A stretch of 64,000 bases of DNA, from NCBI RefSeq assembly GCF_017308075.1, contig NZ_JAFKFX010000025.1:1-64000 (forward strand), given 5' to 3'. How positions within the stretch are numbered: position 1 is the first letter of the stretch; the number at the start of each line of letters is the position of its first letter. The translations under genes were made by a program, and so were the position numbers. A model generated the notes under the pieces. That model worked only from the letters and a program-made list of their open reading frames with translations, made no database searches and was not told the DNA's origin. This stretch comes from Allobosea sp. Its GTDB lineage: Bacteria; Pseudomonadota; Alphaproteobacteria; Rhizobiales; Beijerinckiaceae. Of this stretch, positions 27,584 to 36,550 are shown one piece after another.

Positions 27584-27675
27584 TCCGCCCCAACACCTTT
27601 ACGCTGCTGACTTTGATCTGCGCGCTCGTCGCAGTCCGCGCTTGGGGGTGGTTGTCTGGGGCTTGGCGGCAATAG
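27580..27675 (+). CDS. Possible 31-residue membrane peptide
   Basis: A GTG overlapping the previous stop (GTGA) opens a frame reading MIRPNTFTLLTLICALVAVR, then AWGWLSGAWRQ. One membrane helix. The overlap suggests coupling; no independent ribosome site. Confidence 0.33.
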   Translation: MIRPNTFTLLTLICALVAVRAWGWLSGAWRQ

Positions 27676-27790
27676 CCCGCAGCTCCGGGCCGGCATGGGT
27701 AAGGAGTTTACGGCGCCGATCAAGGATCAGTTTTCTAGAGGAACCGCTTCTGGCCTTTGGGGTTCATCCCACCAACAAGGGCCAAACTCT

Positions 27791-27997
27791 ATGTCTGGGC
27801 GACTTACCATCTTTAGATCGGGCGAGGGCTGGGCCGCGCGGGACGCGACCGGGGCCAAGTATGGGCACTCGCCTAATCTCTTCCAGACCATCGAGGCAGC
27901 GGAGCGATTGGCAAAGCGGATCGGCGCCCAAGTTTTACTGAGCCGCGAAGCGCAGAACCATCTGCTTTCTCATCCGAGGAAGAAGCCAACTGGCTGA
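27791..27997 (+). CDS. Small hypothetical protein, DUF2188-like
   Basis: A 68-residue protein starting MSGRLTIFRSGEGWAARDAT, with FQTIEAAERLAKRIGAQVLL after it. The pattern of a short strand, G-W-x2-[RK], then a helix of Ala/Arg recalls DUF2188 proteins, which are about this size. I am not certain. A longer start at 27695 exists, but the segment before 27791 looks non-coding. Confidence 0.4.
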   Translation: MSGRLTIFRSGEGWAARDATGAKYGHSPNLFQTIEAAERLAKRIGAQVLLSREAQNHLLSHPRKKPTG

Positions 27998-28254
27998 ACG
28001 TGCTGCCTGACGGAGATTGGAGCGGTGGAACGGTGCTGCCCCGCCGCCAAATCGGTGGGCACCCGATTGTCGCCTGCTTCACCCGCGTTGATCGGCATGT
28101 TGGTTCTAGACACAGAGCCGGGCCAGCGCCCTTCCGAGGTAGCCCGGCTGATTTCATCGTTCGGGCTATCCGGAGTGCAGTTCCTTTCGGCAAAGTAACT
28201 AGGGGGGTGGGCGTTGTCGGAGCGGCGGACTGATCGCTGCAGCCGGGGTTCTAC

Positions 28255-28491
28255 ATGCCGATCAACATTGAGATTCGAACGACCGAAGAGCGCGAAACCG
28301 CCGGCCGGCTTATCGAGCGGTTGATGGGCGCGATCGAGGACAGTCCAGAAGAGAGCAAACTCAAGATGTTGCTCGCAGCGTGCGAAGCTTGGGACGCTAA
28401 ATGCAAGCGGGCGCTCCTATGCCAGCCCAATCCGTTCTGTGCTCTGGAGGAAAGCCAGGCCATCACGGTGTGTTTCGGCGTGCAAGTTTGA
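28255..28491 (+). CDS. HigA-like small protein, 3' end altered by an IS21 end
   Basis: Starts MPINIEIRTTEERETAGRLI and contains EESKLKMLLAACEAWDAK. This aligns with the protein at 1213-1635 (I-x-I/T-R-[ST], ETA, EES-[EK]-L, LLxA, WD), so the two are relatives. The last residues (AITVCFGVQV) are encoded by the IS21 terminal repeat, which means the natural C-terminus was cut by the insertion. The surviving 65 residues may not be functional. Confidence 0.5.
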   Translation: MPINIEIRTTEERETAGRLIERLMGAIEDSPEESKLKMLLAACEAWDAKCKRALLCQPNPFCALEESQAITVCFGVQV

Positions 28492-28960
28492 CCCCATGAG
28501 GCGGGGGATCGGCGTCCAACTTTGACCCCCTTGAGCCGGTTTCGGTGAGACTGCCCGTCCTGGTTTCGGATGGGCGGGCGGGGGATGAAGGGCGTGGATA
28601 CGATTGCGCGGATCCGGCGCGAGTTTTCGATCCGTGGGAAGACGATCAAGGAGATCGCCCACAAGCCGCGGTGCTCACCCAACATGCCCGCTCGCAAGCT
28701 CCTGCGCTCGATTCAAGAGGGAGCCCGCGACATGGCAAGGGACATCGCCCAGACCGACGCCTATGTCGTCTCACGGCGCGAGCGGAAGAAGGTCGAGATG
28801 CTCTTCGCCCACCTCAAGCGCATCCTGAATCTCGATCGGCTTGGTTACGCGGTCCAAACGGCGCCAGAGACGAGTTCCACCTCGCCGCAGTAGCCCAGAA
28901 CCTCAGGAAGCTCGCCAACCTCCTCCCGAATGGACCTCAGATCAGGGCCGCGTGACAGGC
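28476..28960 (+). mobile_element. IS21 left end fused to an IS1182-type transposase tail
   Basis: Two direct 20-base repeats (28476-28495 and 28510-28529, sharing CGGCGT, CAA and TTTGACCCC) are the multiple end repeats of an IS21-type element. From 28585 the frame reads like the start of IstA (VDTIARIRREFSIRGKTIKE), then passes in-frame into the C-terminus of an IS1182-type DDE transposase (TDAYVVSRRERKKVEMLFAH) and, after a shift near 28846, RDEFHLAAVAQNLRKLANLL. It is a composite of two insertion remnants, with no complete transposase. Confidence 0.75.
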
Positions 28961-29180
28961 GAAGACGCTCGCCAGCAAATCGCCGCCCGTGATCGCCTCG
29001 CCCGCAGACCGACTTTTTCAACGGTATCGGCGCTGCACAGCCTGAGCGCTCCTACGGATGTGTGACTTGCTGAACGCGAAAGCAGACTCCACCTAAACCA
29101 GGACAAAAATTGGGGTCGCAGGTCACAGGCTGCGCAGATGCCGCCTGATCCAGCCCCTCCGCAACCACCGCGCCGCCACG
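28961..29180. other. Spacer after the insertion remnant
   Basis: No gene is seen. The segment around 29010-29030 (CCGACTTTTTCAAC) looks like the outer end of the IS1182-type element. Confidence 0.35.
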
Positions 29181-29214
29181 AAAACAGGGCCGGCCTCCGA
29201 AGTCGGCCGGCCCT
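29181..29214 (-). terminator. Terminator after the antirepressor-like genes
   Basis: On the minus strand AGGGCCGGC and GCCGGCCCT form a 9-bp stem followed by GTTTTCG, about 50 bases after the stop at 29267. Confidence 0.7.
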
Positions 29215-29266
29215 GGGTATAGGCGGCGCAAGCGGCGCAAGGCGGATCAGGGTTCCTGCGCCGCGC

Positions 29267-29647
29267 TCACCATGTGAAGGTCTCGAAGACCGAGACCCCC
29301 ATCTCGTCCTGGATTCGCTTCATGTCCCAGATGAGGTCCACCAGAGCGTCCTTCGTCTGAGGTGTCCGGCACTCCATGATGACGTAGTAGACGTGCGCCT
29401 GCGTCAGCCAGTACGATCTTGACTTGCGAACTCTGCGGCGACCGATCCTGATGGTGGCGTCGATGGCTTGCGGCGCGTCAACTCCCGCCATGTTCTCAAG
29501 GTGATGGCCGATCCACCGATCAAGCTGGCGCGGGCGTTCGAATCCGATCTCCGTCGCCAATTGGAGGGACGTCACGCACAGGCGCCCACCCAACGGCCGG
29601 AAGTCCAGCCGGTCGAAGATCAGGGTATGGTCGGGGCGCCTAAGCAT
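29267..29647 (-). CDS. Phage antirepressor-like protein, copy A
   Basis: A 126-residue protein, started at the ATG at 29647. TSLQLATEIGFERPRQLDRW recalls the DNA-binding half of phage antirepressors (a helix reading I-G-[YF]-x-x-P/S), and SYWLTQAHVYYVIMECRTPQ followed by TKDALVDLIWDMKRIQDEMG matches their second module (x-Y-x-L-T-x-x-[QH]-x2-Y-[VF]-x3-S/C-x-T). The start overlaps the end of copy B by eight bases, so both are in one operon. A role in switching the element's own repressor is possible. Confidence 0.6.
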   Translation of the reverse strand: MLRRPDHTLIFDRLDFRPLGGRLCVTSLQLATEIGFERPRQLDRWIGHHLENMAGVDAPQAIDATIRIGRRRVRKSRSYWLTQAHVYYVIMECRTPQTKDALVDLIWDMKRIQDEMGVSVFETFTW

Positions 29648-29965
29648 CGCTGGCACACCCCCCGGCCACCAGGCGCCAAGGCCACTGGCCCAGCCCTGGC
29701 TCCGGCATCGCCATCTGGCGAGCCAGATAAACCCCACGGTCGATCACGTCTGCCAGCGCTTGGTTGGTCGCGTCGGTGTGAGCCTTGAAGACGACATAGA
29801 CGACCTCGGCCGGGGTGAGCCAGTACATCAGCCCCGGCCGCACCTTCGTCGCCCCCAGACGCACGATGAGACTGCCGCGATGGGGCTGAAGCCCCATCGC
29901 GGCCATGGCGGGCCGCCGCGTATCGATCCAACGCTCCAGGCGCCACGGCGCGCAGGGAGAGCCGT
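29640..29965 (-). pseudogene. Phage antirepressor-like protein, copy B, 5' end lost
   Basis: Similar to copy A: WRLERWIDTRRPAMAAMGLQ, then LMYWLTPAEVVYVVFKAHTD and ATNQALADVIDRGVYLARQM. Only the part from the R-x-L-x-R-W-I helix onward aligns; the expected N-terminal block is absent and the upstream frame looks non-coding. It is probably a truncated duplicate, although a start at the ATG encoded by MAAMGLQ could give a short protein. Confidence 0.5.
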
Positions 29966-30557
29966 GACGGTCCGTTCGCGTGCTCGGAGCAGGAGGACGG
30001 AGCAACAGCTGCGACCGAGATTCCACCCGAACCAGGGCAGCCGAATAGGCCAATAATCGACCTGTCTCATATCTGGCCGACAGGAACGCGCTCCCTCGCT
30101 GTTCTGTCGCGAGAACAAGCTCAGAGGACCGTGGTAGGTCCGGGGTGATCGCGCGGGCTCGTCGCACCCCGGGAGTCCCACGGGTCGCCCCCATATCGCA
30201 GTCAGGAGCTTCTCGCGGGATGGGCGCAGGAAAATTTGAATGAGACCTTTTTCTTGATTTCGCCGTCCGCAGCGTCCGCAGCGTCCGGCAAGGACCCGCT
30301 GGGCAATATCGCCTGATTTGAACGGCTCGGATCACGAAGTCAGCTCTCCTCGAGCGAGTGCCGGCATCGGCGGCCCATTCCAGCAACGGCTGACCTTTCG
30401 CAGCCTTTTCGAAGCTTGAGCGACCTCCGCCTCCGAAGCTCGTTCGATAGATTCAAGCAGGGGTGATTGCGGACGCTACCTGGGCCAGCAGTGAAATCAC
30501 CGTCCGGGATCGTCCGAACGAGGCTGAGAATGGCTGACCCACGATTTTTGCCAGAAG
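29966..30557. other. Non-coding region between ATPase and antirepressor-like genes
   Basis: About 590 bases with no supported gene. It holds the long imperfect inverted repeat at 30129-30184 and, at 30270-30293, a short tandem repeat of GTCCGCAGC (two full units and a partial third). The content suggests regulatory or origin-like DNA of the old element. Confidence 0.45.
30129..30184. repeat. Long imperfect inverted repeat
   Basis: The arms 30129-30147 and 30165-30183 match at 15 of 19 positions (best at CCGTGG and CCGGGGTG) around a 17-base loop. It lies upstream of the antirepressor-like genes. It could be an operator, an origin or an oriT-like site; no nick motif was recognised. Confidence 0.5.
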
Positions 30558-32168
30558 CTAAAACAAATGGAGCGTGCGCCGCCGGTCTTTGGTTTTGGCT
30601 CGGTGAAACGCGACGTTGATCTTCTTGGCGATGAGGATCGGCTTGATCCGCTTCACATGGCTTGAGATCTGGGCGAGACCGGTGGGAACGGGAAGGCGCG
30701 AACCCGAGGCTTTCAGGCGTCGGGCGATTTCGGCTTGGAGCTCCTGCATCGTTCCGCTCCAGCAGTTTTTATTCTCGTCCCACAGTTCGAGGATGGTCAG
30801 CAGGATCGGATCCAGCTCGGCAAGTTCGTCCGCCGCAGTCTGCCTATTTTTGTCATAGGCGTTCATGAAGCTTCCAGGCCCGCCGAAAAGATCCTCGATC
30901 GCGATACCGAGCATCGCGAATTCAGCCATGCGCGGCAGGGGGCCCGGGCTCCATTCACCGAACTCCTCGCTCAAGAACTTGCGACGCGCAAAAGCGAGAA
31001 GATCCAGCAGGGCCTCCGTCAATCTTGGTGCAAGAGCAGAAAAGGCCTTGTTGACGGATGCGGTATCGCGGCGGCCACCCTCAGGAAACGCAGTCGTGTT
31101 GATGACCAGGGCACGATCGGCGAGATCAGGTCTTAGGATAAGATCCCCGATTCCATTTAGGATGACCGGAGCTTTGAACTCGAGATAAACCTCGTCGGCG
31201 TCGGTCCTCGCCCGCCGCATCGCGAAAACTCCGCCCGTCGAAATCTTGCACAGATTGTCGCTCATCGGCGCCGAGATGCGCGAGACATTGTCGAAAGCAA
31301 GGAGACGGGCGTTGCTGGCCGAGACAAATAAGTCCTTCTCCGAAGAGGGCAGCGATCTCAAAGGCGCGCTGCTTGGATCGACCAACTCATGGGTCAGTCG
31401 GACAAGCGTCGATTTTGCAGAGCCTTGATCACCACATACGGTCAGGACTGGATAGGGACCATCCGGAGTGAGCGCGCATACGCACCACGTCATGAGAAGC
31501 TGAAAATCATCAGCGGTATCAAGGTTCAGAAGCGCCTTGAAAGCCTTGAACGCTTCTCGATGCTTAGCCTGACAAGCGACATCTAGCTCGTTCGTATTGC
31601 CATTGACCGCACCCTGGCTGCGAATCTTGGGAAAGGGGCGCATCGCGCGGCTTCTGGCAAAATGCACCGGTGCTCGCGTGGCATGGTTCCATAAACCCTG
31701 ACTGATGACGATGACGTCGCGCGCTTCGTTGCCGAGGTCGATAAACCAGTCTTTTCCGTCTGAACCGACACGGCGAAAAATGCGCTTCTCCGGTTCATCG
31801 GCTGCATGATCACCGATTTCATTGATCGCCGTCCGCAATGCATGAGGCGATGGATGGCGCTTGTGCTCGCGCAGGAATTCTCGGCGTACCCATGCCCTGA
31901 ACCCACGCGACGCGACCGCGAAGGCTTGGCGACCTGCGCCGATGGGAACGGAGGCAAAGCCCTCTCCCTGCCAGGAAAACAACTCAATGAAGGCACCCGT
32001 CGGTGACAAGATCTTGCGAAGGAGATCGAGGTCGGATGGCGGTGGATCGTCCTTTTTTCTCACCGCTGCTGCCCCCGGCTGGTCGCCACGTCGCCCGCCG
32101 CACACGCGGCGGCCTGCTGTATCGTGAGAGCACCCAAGAATCCGTTTATCGTGTCCGCACTCGCTCAT
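30558..32168 (-). CDS. Phage/element P-loop ATPase, probable replication helicase
   Basis: A 536-residue protein with a P-loop at residues 246-254 (GDQGSAKST), a following strand and Walker-B-like ARLLAFDNVSR, and FEFKAP-like (YLEFKAPVILNGIGDLILRP) and DRALVINTTAF segments that are typical of ATPases fused to or working beside primases in phages and integrative elements. The N-terminal 200 residues are less conserved. The ATG at 32168 is preferred over a start 14 codons upstream. It probably handled replication of the element before decay. Confidence 0.78.
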   Translation of the reverse strand: MSECGHDKRILGCSHDTAGRRVCGGRRGDQPGAAAVRKKDDPPPSDLDLLRKILSPTGAFIELFSWQGEGFASVPIGAGRQAFAVASRGFRAWVRREFLREHKRHPSPHALRTAINEIGDHAADEPEKRIFRRVGSDGKDWFIDLGNEARDVIVISQGLWNHATRAPVHFARSRAMRPFPKIRSQGAVNGNTNELDVACQAKHREAFKAFKALLNLDTADDFQLLMTWCVCALTPDGPYPVLTVCGDQGSAKSTLVRLTHELVDPSSAPLRSLPSSEKDLFVSASNARLLAFDNVSRISAPMSDNLCKISTGGVFAMRRARTDADEVYLEFKAPVILNGIGDLILRPDLADRALVINTTAFPEGGRRDTASVNKAFSALAPRLTEALLDLLAFARRKFLSEEFGEWSPGPLPRMAEFAMLGIAIEDLFGGPGSFMNAYDKNRQTAADELAELDPILLTILELWDENKNCWSGTMQELQAEIARRLKASGSRLPVPTGLAQISSHVKRIKPILIAKKINVAFHRAKTKDRRRTLHLF

Positions 32169-32326
32169 GACGCACGCGCGACCCGCTCGGCCTTGCCTGC
32201 CATCCTGCATCGCCGGTGCGATGGCAGCCCAGCATGCTCAAGGCAGCTCTGCGCTGATCGAAGTCGCCACGGAGAAGAAGGAAACGGGAATGCCCCGGGG
32301 GAACCCTGCACGAAAAGGACCAAATC

Positions 32327-32512
32327 ATGACGACTATCGACAAGCGGCCCTCCAAAAGGCCGATCGGCAGCGCGCTCCTGCCGGAAGGGTCGGCTGGCGC
32401 CGTCGGGCGCTGGTTTCCAACGCAGTGGCCGCGCATTTGCGGCGAAAACCTTCTCCCATTGCAGGATGATGCGTTCCTGACGGCGCCGTTCCGCTCGCGC
32501 TACCAGCCGGGC
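32327..32512 (+). pseudogene. Truncated copy of the 4227-5111 protein family
   Basis: The first 62 codons (MTTIDKRPSKRPIGSALLPE, then WFPTQWPRICGENLLPLQDD) align with the start of the protein encoded at 4227-5111 (LLPDGS-x-GAV-x2-W-x-PTQWP). After about 32512 the similarity stops and the frame runs antisense through the integrase. The leader contains CCCCGGGGGAACC, like the leader of the 6829-7725 gene. It is a remnant that ties the integrase end to the 4-11 kb array. Confidence 0.65.
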
Positions 32513-32674
32513 CTGCGGACGCCTGATCAGGATCATCGAGGTCATCATCCACCGACATGTCACGCTCGGTCCGCCGGCCCGAAATGTGAGTTGGGTGTCG
32601 CGCGGGCAGGGAATCAAGAAGGAAGGGTCCTTCTAGCCGACGCATACGTGCGGAATGTCGGCGCGGCGCTAGCG

Positions 32675-34597
32675 CTATCGTCGAGCCGACGAAACGCCGA
32701 CGGTTGCCATGGCCCTGAGGGCCTTCTCGACCTTCGGGCCATAATCGAGGGCCTGAACCGCGGAATTGAGCGTTGGCAAATCGAAGCCGGCTCCATACCC
32801 GCTCGTCGTGTCGGAGACATCGTGGCCAAGCACCTCCTGCATGACCGCGTAGAGCGGTTTGGCCTGGTTGCGGAACTGATCGGTGACGCGGTGGCGAAAG
32901 CTATGAAAGGTCTTGTTTTCCTCAGCCGGCACGAACTTTCGCGCGTAGCGTCCCCACCATTTGCTGAACCCGTGCGTGATCTTCCCACGATACGGCGTCA
33001 GCAAGGGAAAGAGCCGAACCGCTCCTGCCTTCCGTTGCGCAGCGACGTATGTCGGCAACCCGAGGTCAATCAGACGCTGGTGGATCGGGACCTTGCGCCG
33101 CGACGACTTGGTCTTCCGGCGCGTCTCCTGGCCGGGCGTATCGTCGATCGTCTCCATGTCGCAGTAATGAATTCCGTCTTCGCAGCGGATATCCGCCGTC
33201 CGCAGCTGACCGATCTCTTCCAGACGCGCGCCACTGTACATCGAAATCAGCGGCAGCCACTTCTGCGCCTCGCCTCCGCCTGCGGAATAGCGCGTCCCCT
33301 TGGAAAAGACGGGCGAGGCCAGAAGCTTTTCAAGATCCTGGTCGGTATACGGTTGGCGTTTGACAACCTCGCCTTCCTTGAGCTTGAACTTCGTCCCAGC
33401 ACAGGGATTGCTCGGGATTTCGTCGTGATTCAGCGCGATGGCAAGGATCGCTGAAATCGCTCCGATCGCCTTGTCGTTGATCGTGCTCCGCGACAGAAGC
33501 TTCGCCCGGTTCTTCGCCGCCCATTCCTGGATGACTGCGACACTGGCCTCCCGGAGGTCGGCCGGTACATTCCGCGGGAAGAGGCTCAACCCGTCGCGAT
33601 AGGCAAGGACTTGCTTCTTCGTGATCGAGCGGATCGGCAGGTTGCCGTTGATGGCGATGAAACGCTCGACATAGACACCGTATTCCTCTGCTGTCTTGTC
33701 GGCCGGCTTCTGCTGGAGCTTCCAGGCCTCGTAGGCATCCCGCAACTTCGAACCTTCGTCGGGGTCGGATAGCTTCAGCGGCTCGACCGGAACCGGCGTC
33801 TGGACGGGCTTTCCATTCAGTCGCGCAAGCACGTCCCGATGGGCTTCCATCCCTGCTCTCAAGAGGGCAAGAACAAGCCGTCGGCGATCGGGATGCACGC
33901 GGGGAATGATCACGCCGTTTTCGGCGAGAACGGCATCGACCTCGTTCTCTCCGACAGCATCGTCGAGCATCTGCCTGATCGCGCGAGCGCTGGCCTCCGA
34001 ATGCCCATCGGCGGTCAGCGAGGCGAGCCTCGGAACAAGAGAAGAGCTGTCGTAGTCGAAGGCCTTCATGTCCTCCAAGCCGCGCGTTAGCGCTCCGAGT
34101 TCGCGCTCATGCGCTTCTCGCCGCGCCGCCCGGATGGCGCCCGGATCGGACTTCGACCAGCCAGCCTCCTCCAGGACGATCTCCGTCTCGTCGGCGAGCG
34201 TGTCGTCACTCAACGCCTCGTCATCATCGCGGCTCAGAATCTGCTGGTAGTAGCGCTTCGCCATCGTTTCGATATCCGACGGGGACAAGCCAGTGACCGC
34301 GCGCGGCGTTTCGGGACGCTTCGATCGGACCAGCCGAAGGCGCGCGACTTCGATGATGTCCTCGACTTGCGGGTGAACATCGAACCAACGCTTGCGCGCG
34401 AGGGCGATGTCACGCGTGCCTAGTGCGATCTTGATGGTGGCACGTCCACCAACCGCGCGTCGCTCGCCCGTCCATGGCAATGCGACCTCTCCCGCTGCAG
34501 CAGCCCGAAGCGCAGGCGGGATGTTGCGGAAATAGGTGAAACCGCCTTCAGCGCGTTCGACGAGAAACGGATTTCCGTTGGCGTTGATGCGGCCCAT
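32675..34597 (-). CDS. Tyrosine site-specific integrase
   Basis: A 640-residue phage-type integrase, long for the family because of an extended N-terminal region (DUF6538-like start, MGRINANGNPFLVERAEGGF). The SAM-like core-binding domain covers about residues 285-400. The catalytic set is complete: R458 (SGARLEEI), H565 and R568 (HSFRHRV), H592 (LGHDV) and nucleophile Y601 (SGYGAGF). The ATG at 34597 has GGAGG upstream. It is read away from a tRNA-Glu gene whose 3' end is 119 bases away, the usual arrangement for an element integrated in a tRNA gene. Confidence 0.95.
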   Translation of the reverse strand: MGRINANGNPFLVERAEGGFTYFRNIPPALRAAAAGEVALPWTGERRAVGGRATIKIALGTRDIALARKRWFDVHPQVEDIIEVARLRLVRSKRPETPRAVTGLSPSDIETMAKRYYQQILSRDDDEALSDDTLADETEIVLEEAGWSKSDPGAIRAARREAHERELGALTRGLEDMKAFDYDSSSLVPRLASLTADGHSEASARAIRQMLDDAVGENEVDAVLAENGVIIPRVHPDRRRLVLALLRAGMEAHRDVLARLNGKPVQTPVPVEPLKLSDPDEGSKLRDAYEAWKLQQKPADKTAEEYGVYVERFIAINGNLPIRSITKKQVLAYRDGLSLFPRNVPADLREASVAVIQEWAAKNRAKLLSRSTINDKAIGAISAILAIALNHDEIPSNPCAGTKFKLKEGEVVKRQPYTDQDLEKLLASPVFSKGTRYSAGGGEAQKWLPLISMYSGARLEEIGQLRTADIRCEDGIHYCDMETIDDTPGQETRRKTKSSRRKVPIHQRLIDLGLPTYVAAQRKAGAVRLFPLLTPYRGKITHGFSKWWGRYARKFVPAEENKTFHSFRHRVTDQFRNQAKPLYAVMQEVLGHDVSDTTSGYGAGFDLPTLNSAVQALDYGPKVEKALRAMATVGVSSARR

Positions 34598-34715
34598 CCG
34601 GCACCTCCAGAGCGCCGGATTCTAACCAGGATTCTTACCAGAATTCCTACCAGCCGTCGCAGCGAGGCTAAACCTCGCATAAAAACGCTGAAAAATCAAG
34701 GATTTCCGGCGAAAA

Positions 34716-34791
34716 TGGCGCTCCCTAGGGGACTCGAACCCCTGTTTTCGCCGTGAGAGGGCGACGTCCTAGACCGCTAGACGAAGGGAGC
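34716..34791 (-). tRNA. tRNA-Glu (anticodon CTC), probable integration site
   Basis: On the minus strand acceptor GCTCCCT/AGGGAGC, D arm GTCTAGCGGTCTAGGAC, anticodon arm TCGCC-CTCTCAC-GGCGA with CTC (Glu), T arm AGGGGTTCGAGTCCCCT, discriminator G and encoded CCA. All stems pair. The 3' half faces the integrase, as for elements that use the tRNA 3' end as att site. Confidence 0.97.
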
Positions 34792-34807
34792 AGCGCGGCA
34801 GGCCGTC

Positions 34808-34836
34808 CGTATAGTCGGGCCTTGCCCGCACTGCAA
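34808..34836 (-). promoter_or_regulatory. Sigma-70-type promoter of tRNA-Glu
   Basis: On the minus strand TTGCAG, 17 bases, TATACG, ending 16 bases before the tRNA 5' end. Spacing and boxes are as expected for a strong alphaproteobacterial stable-RNA promoter. Confidence 0.7.
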
Positions 34837-35237
34837 GCCTTTCCTGCACCGCGATGACAAAAGCTTCACACAGGCGCGGGGTGGCCGGTTCGGCTTCATC
34901 CCACCCGTCCGCGCGTCGGCGCCCTGCCCTGCCGGACCAGCAGGGTCAAAATGCCCGCTTCGCCGGCATTTCGTGATGGTTCCAGCCTTGCGAAGCGCTC
35001 CTGCCCGGACCGGAACGCCCCGCATTCCCCAGTGTCCCGGCATCGTGTCGAGGCTCGTGCTGCGGATCGTATCCGGGGACCGAAAGCCTATGCTGGCCCC
35101 CGAGCCACCGGCGCGAAGCCTGTCTGGGCCAACAAGGCGCCGGTTCGGAGGGCGAATCGCCCAGTGCGGCGGAAAGCATCCGCGCGGGCGGGGCCGGCAA
35201 GCGCCAGCCCCGCAGAAGGGCGGCGACGAGACAGTCC
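34837..35237. other. Gap between tRNA-Glu and the reductase gene
   Basis: About 400 bases in which I see no gene with a ribosome site and no strong terminator. Short frames here have poor codon use. Confidence 0.45.
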
Positions 35238-36371
35238 TCAGACGGCCGATGCGGCATCCGGGCCGGCGAGCGCCGGATAGTCGGTGTAGCCCCGGGCATC
35301 GCCACCATAGAAGGTCGCCGTATCCGGCGTGTTCAGCGGCGCGTCGCGGCGCAGGCGCTCCGGCAGGTCGGGATTGGCGATGAAGAGCCGGCCGAAGGCG
35401 ACGAGATCGGCCTCGCCCTTCTCGACCGCCTCGATGGCGAGCGCGCGGGTGAAGCCGTTATTGGCAATGTAGGCGCCGCGGAAAGCCTTGCGCAGCGCCT
35501 GATAGTCGAAGGGCAGATAGTCGCGGGCCTCGCGCGTCGCGCCCTCGACGACATGGATGAAGCCGATGCCGCGCTTGTCGAGCTCGTCGACGAGATAGCC
35601 GAACAGCGCCTGCGGATGCTGGTCGCGGGCATCGTTGGCCGGGCTGACCGGCGAGATCCGGATCCCGACGCGCCCCTTCGGGAAGACCTGGGCGACGGCG
35701 TCGACCACCTCCAGCGTCAGCCGGGCGCGGTTCTCGATCGAGCCGCCATAGGCGTCGTCGCGCTTGTTGGAGCCGTCACGCAGGAACTGGTCGAGCAGAT
35801 AGCCATGGGCGCCGTGCAGCTCGATGCCGTCGAAGCCGGCGGCCTTGGCGTTCTCAGCCGCCCGGACGAAGTCGGCGACGATGCCGGGGATCTCGTCGAG
35901 CGCGAGCGCCCGCGGTTCCGAAACCTTGGTGAAGCCGCTCTCGATATAGGTCTTGGTGTTGGCCCGCAGGGCAGACGGCGCGACCGGCGCCTGGTTGCCG
36001 GGTTGCAGCACGCTGTGGCTGACCCGGCCGACATGCCAGAGCTGGGCGAAGATCACGCCGCCCTGCGCATGGACGGCGTCGGTCACCGCCTTCCAGCCGG
36101 CGATATGCGCGTCGCGATAGATGCCCGGCGTCCAGATATAGCCCTGACCCTGCTGCGAGATCTGCGTCGCCTCGGTGATGATCAGCCCAGCACCGGCGCG
36201 CTGGCGGTAATACTCGACATTCAGCGCATTCGGCGCATCATTATGCTTGCTGGCGCGATTGCGGGTGAGCGGCGCCATCACGACGCGGTTCTTCAGCGTG
36301 AGATCGCCAAGCTGGAAGGGCGTGAACAGCTTCGCAGAGGAAGCGCTGACGGAAGCGCCGGAATGACTCAT
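35238..36371 (-). CDS. Old yellow enzyme, NADPH-dependent alkene reductase
   Basis: A 377-residue flavin reductase of the NemA/OYE group that reduces activated C=C bonds or nitroesters. FMN-binding and core motifs are present (TPFQLGDLTLKNRVVMAPLT; ELHGAHGYLLDQFLRDGSNK, then RDDAYGGSIENRARL; AFGRLFIANPDLPERL). Active-site His/Asn are expected in the segment after FDGIELHGAHG. The start MSHSGASVSASSAKLF at 36371 was chosen because longer frames run into the divergent comF promoter. It is the first core gene right of the tRNA-Glu. Confidence 0.9.
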   Translation of the reverse strand: MSHSGASVSASSAKLFTPFQLGDLTLKNRVVMAPLTRNRASKHNDAPNALNVEYYRQRAGAGLIITEATQISQQGQGYIWTPGIYRDAHIAGWKAVTDAVHAQGGVIFAQLWHVGRVSHSVLQPGNQAPVAPSALRANTKTYIESGFTKVSEPRALALDEIPGIVADFVRAAENAKAAGFDGIELHGAHGYLLDQFLRDGSNKRDDAYGGSIENRARLTLEVVDAVAQVFPKGRVGIRISPVSPANDARDQHPQALFGYLVDELDKRGIGFIHVVEGATREARDYLPFDYQALRKAFRGAYIANNGFTRALAIEAVEKGEADLVAFGRLFIANPDLPERLRRDAPLNTPDTATFYGGDARGYTDYPALAGPDAASAV

Positions 36372-36550
36372 CTTGGCGGTCCTTGTCGGGAGGCGGCCGG
36401 TCGGCCGGAGGGAGGGGAGACGGCGTGCCGGCCTTGCGGGCCGGGCCGCGCCTTCGATTCTGAGATAGGGTCCGCCCGGCGAATTGACATGCCCGGAGAG
36501 GCTCGCACGGCAAAAAGCCAAAATCCATTCGCCGCGGAGGCATTGCGGGG

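Noticed and set aside
34720-34740. A second copy of the tRNA-Glu 3' end as left attachment site
   Set aside because: I looked for CTCCCTAGGGGACTCGAACC elsewhere in the window and found none; the other end is probably outside.
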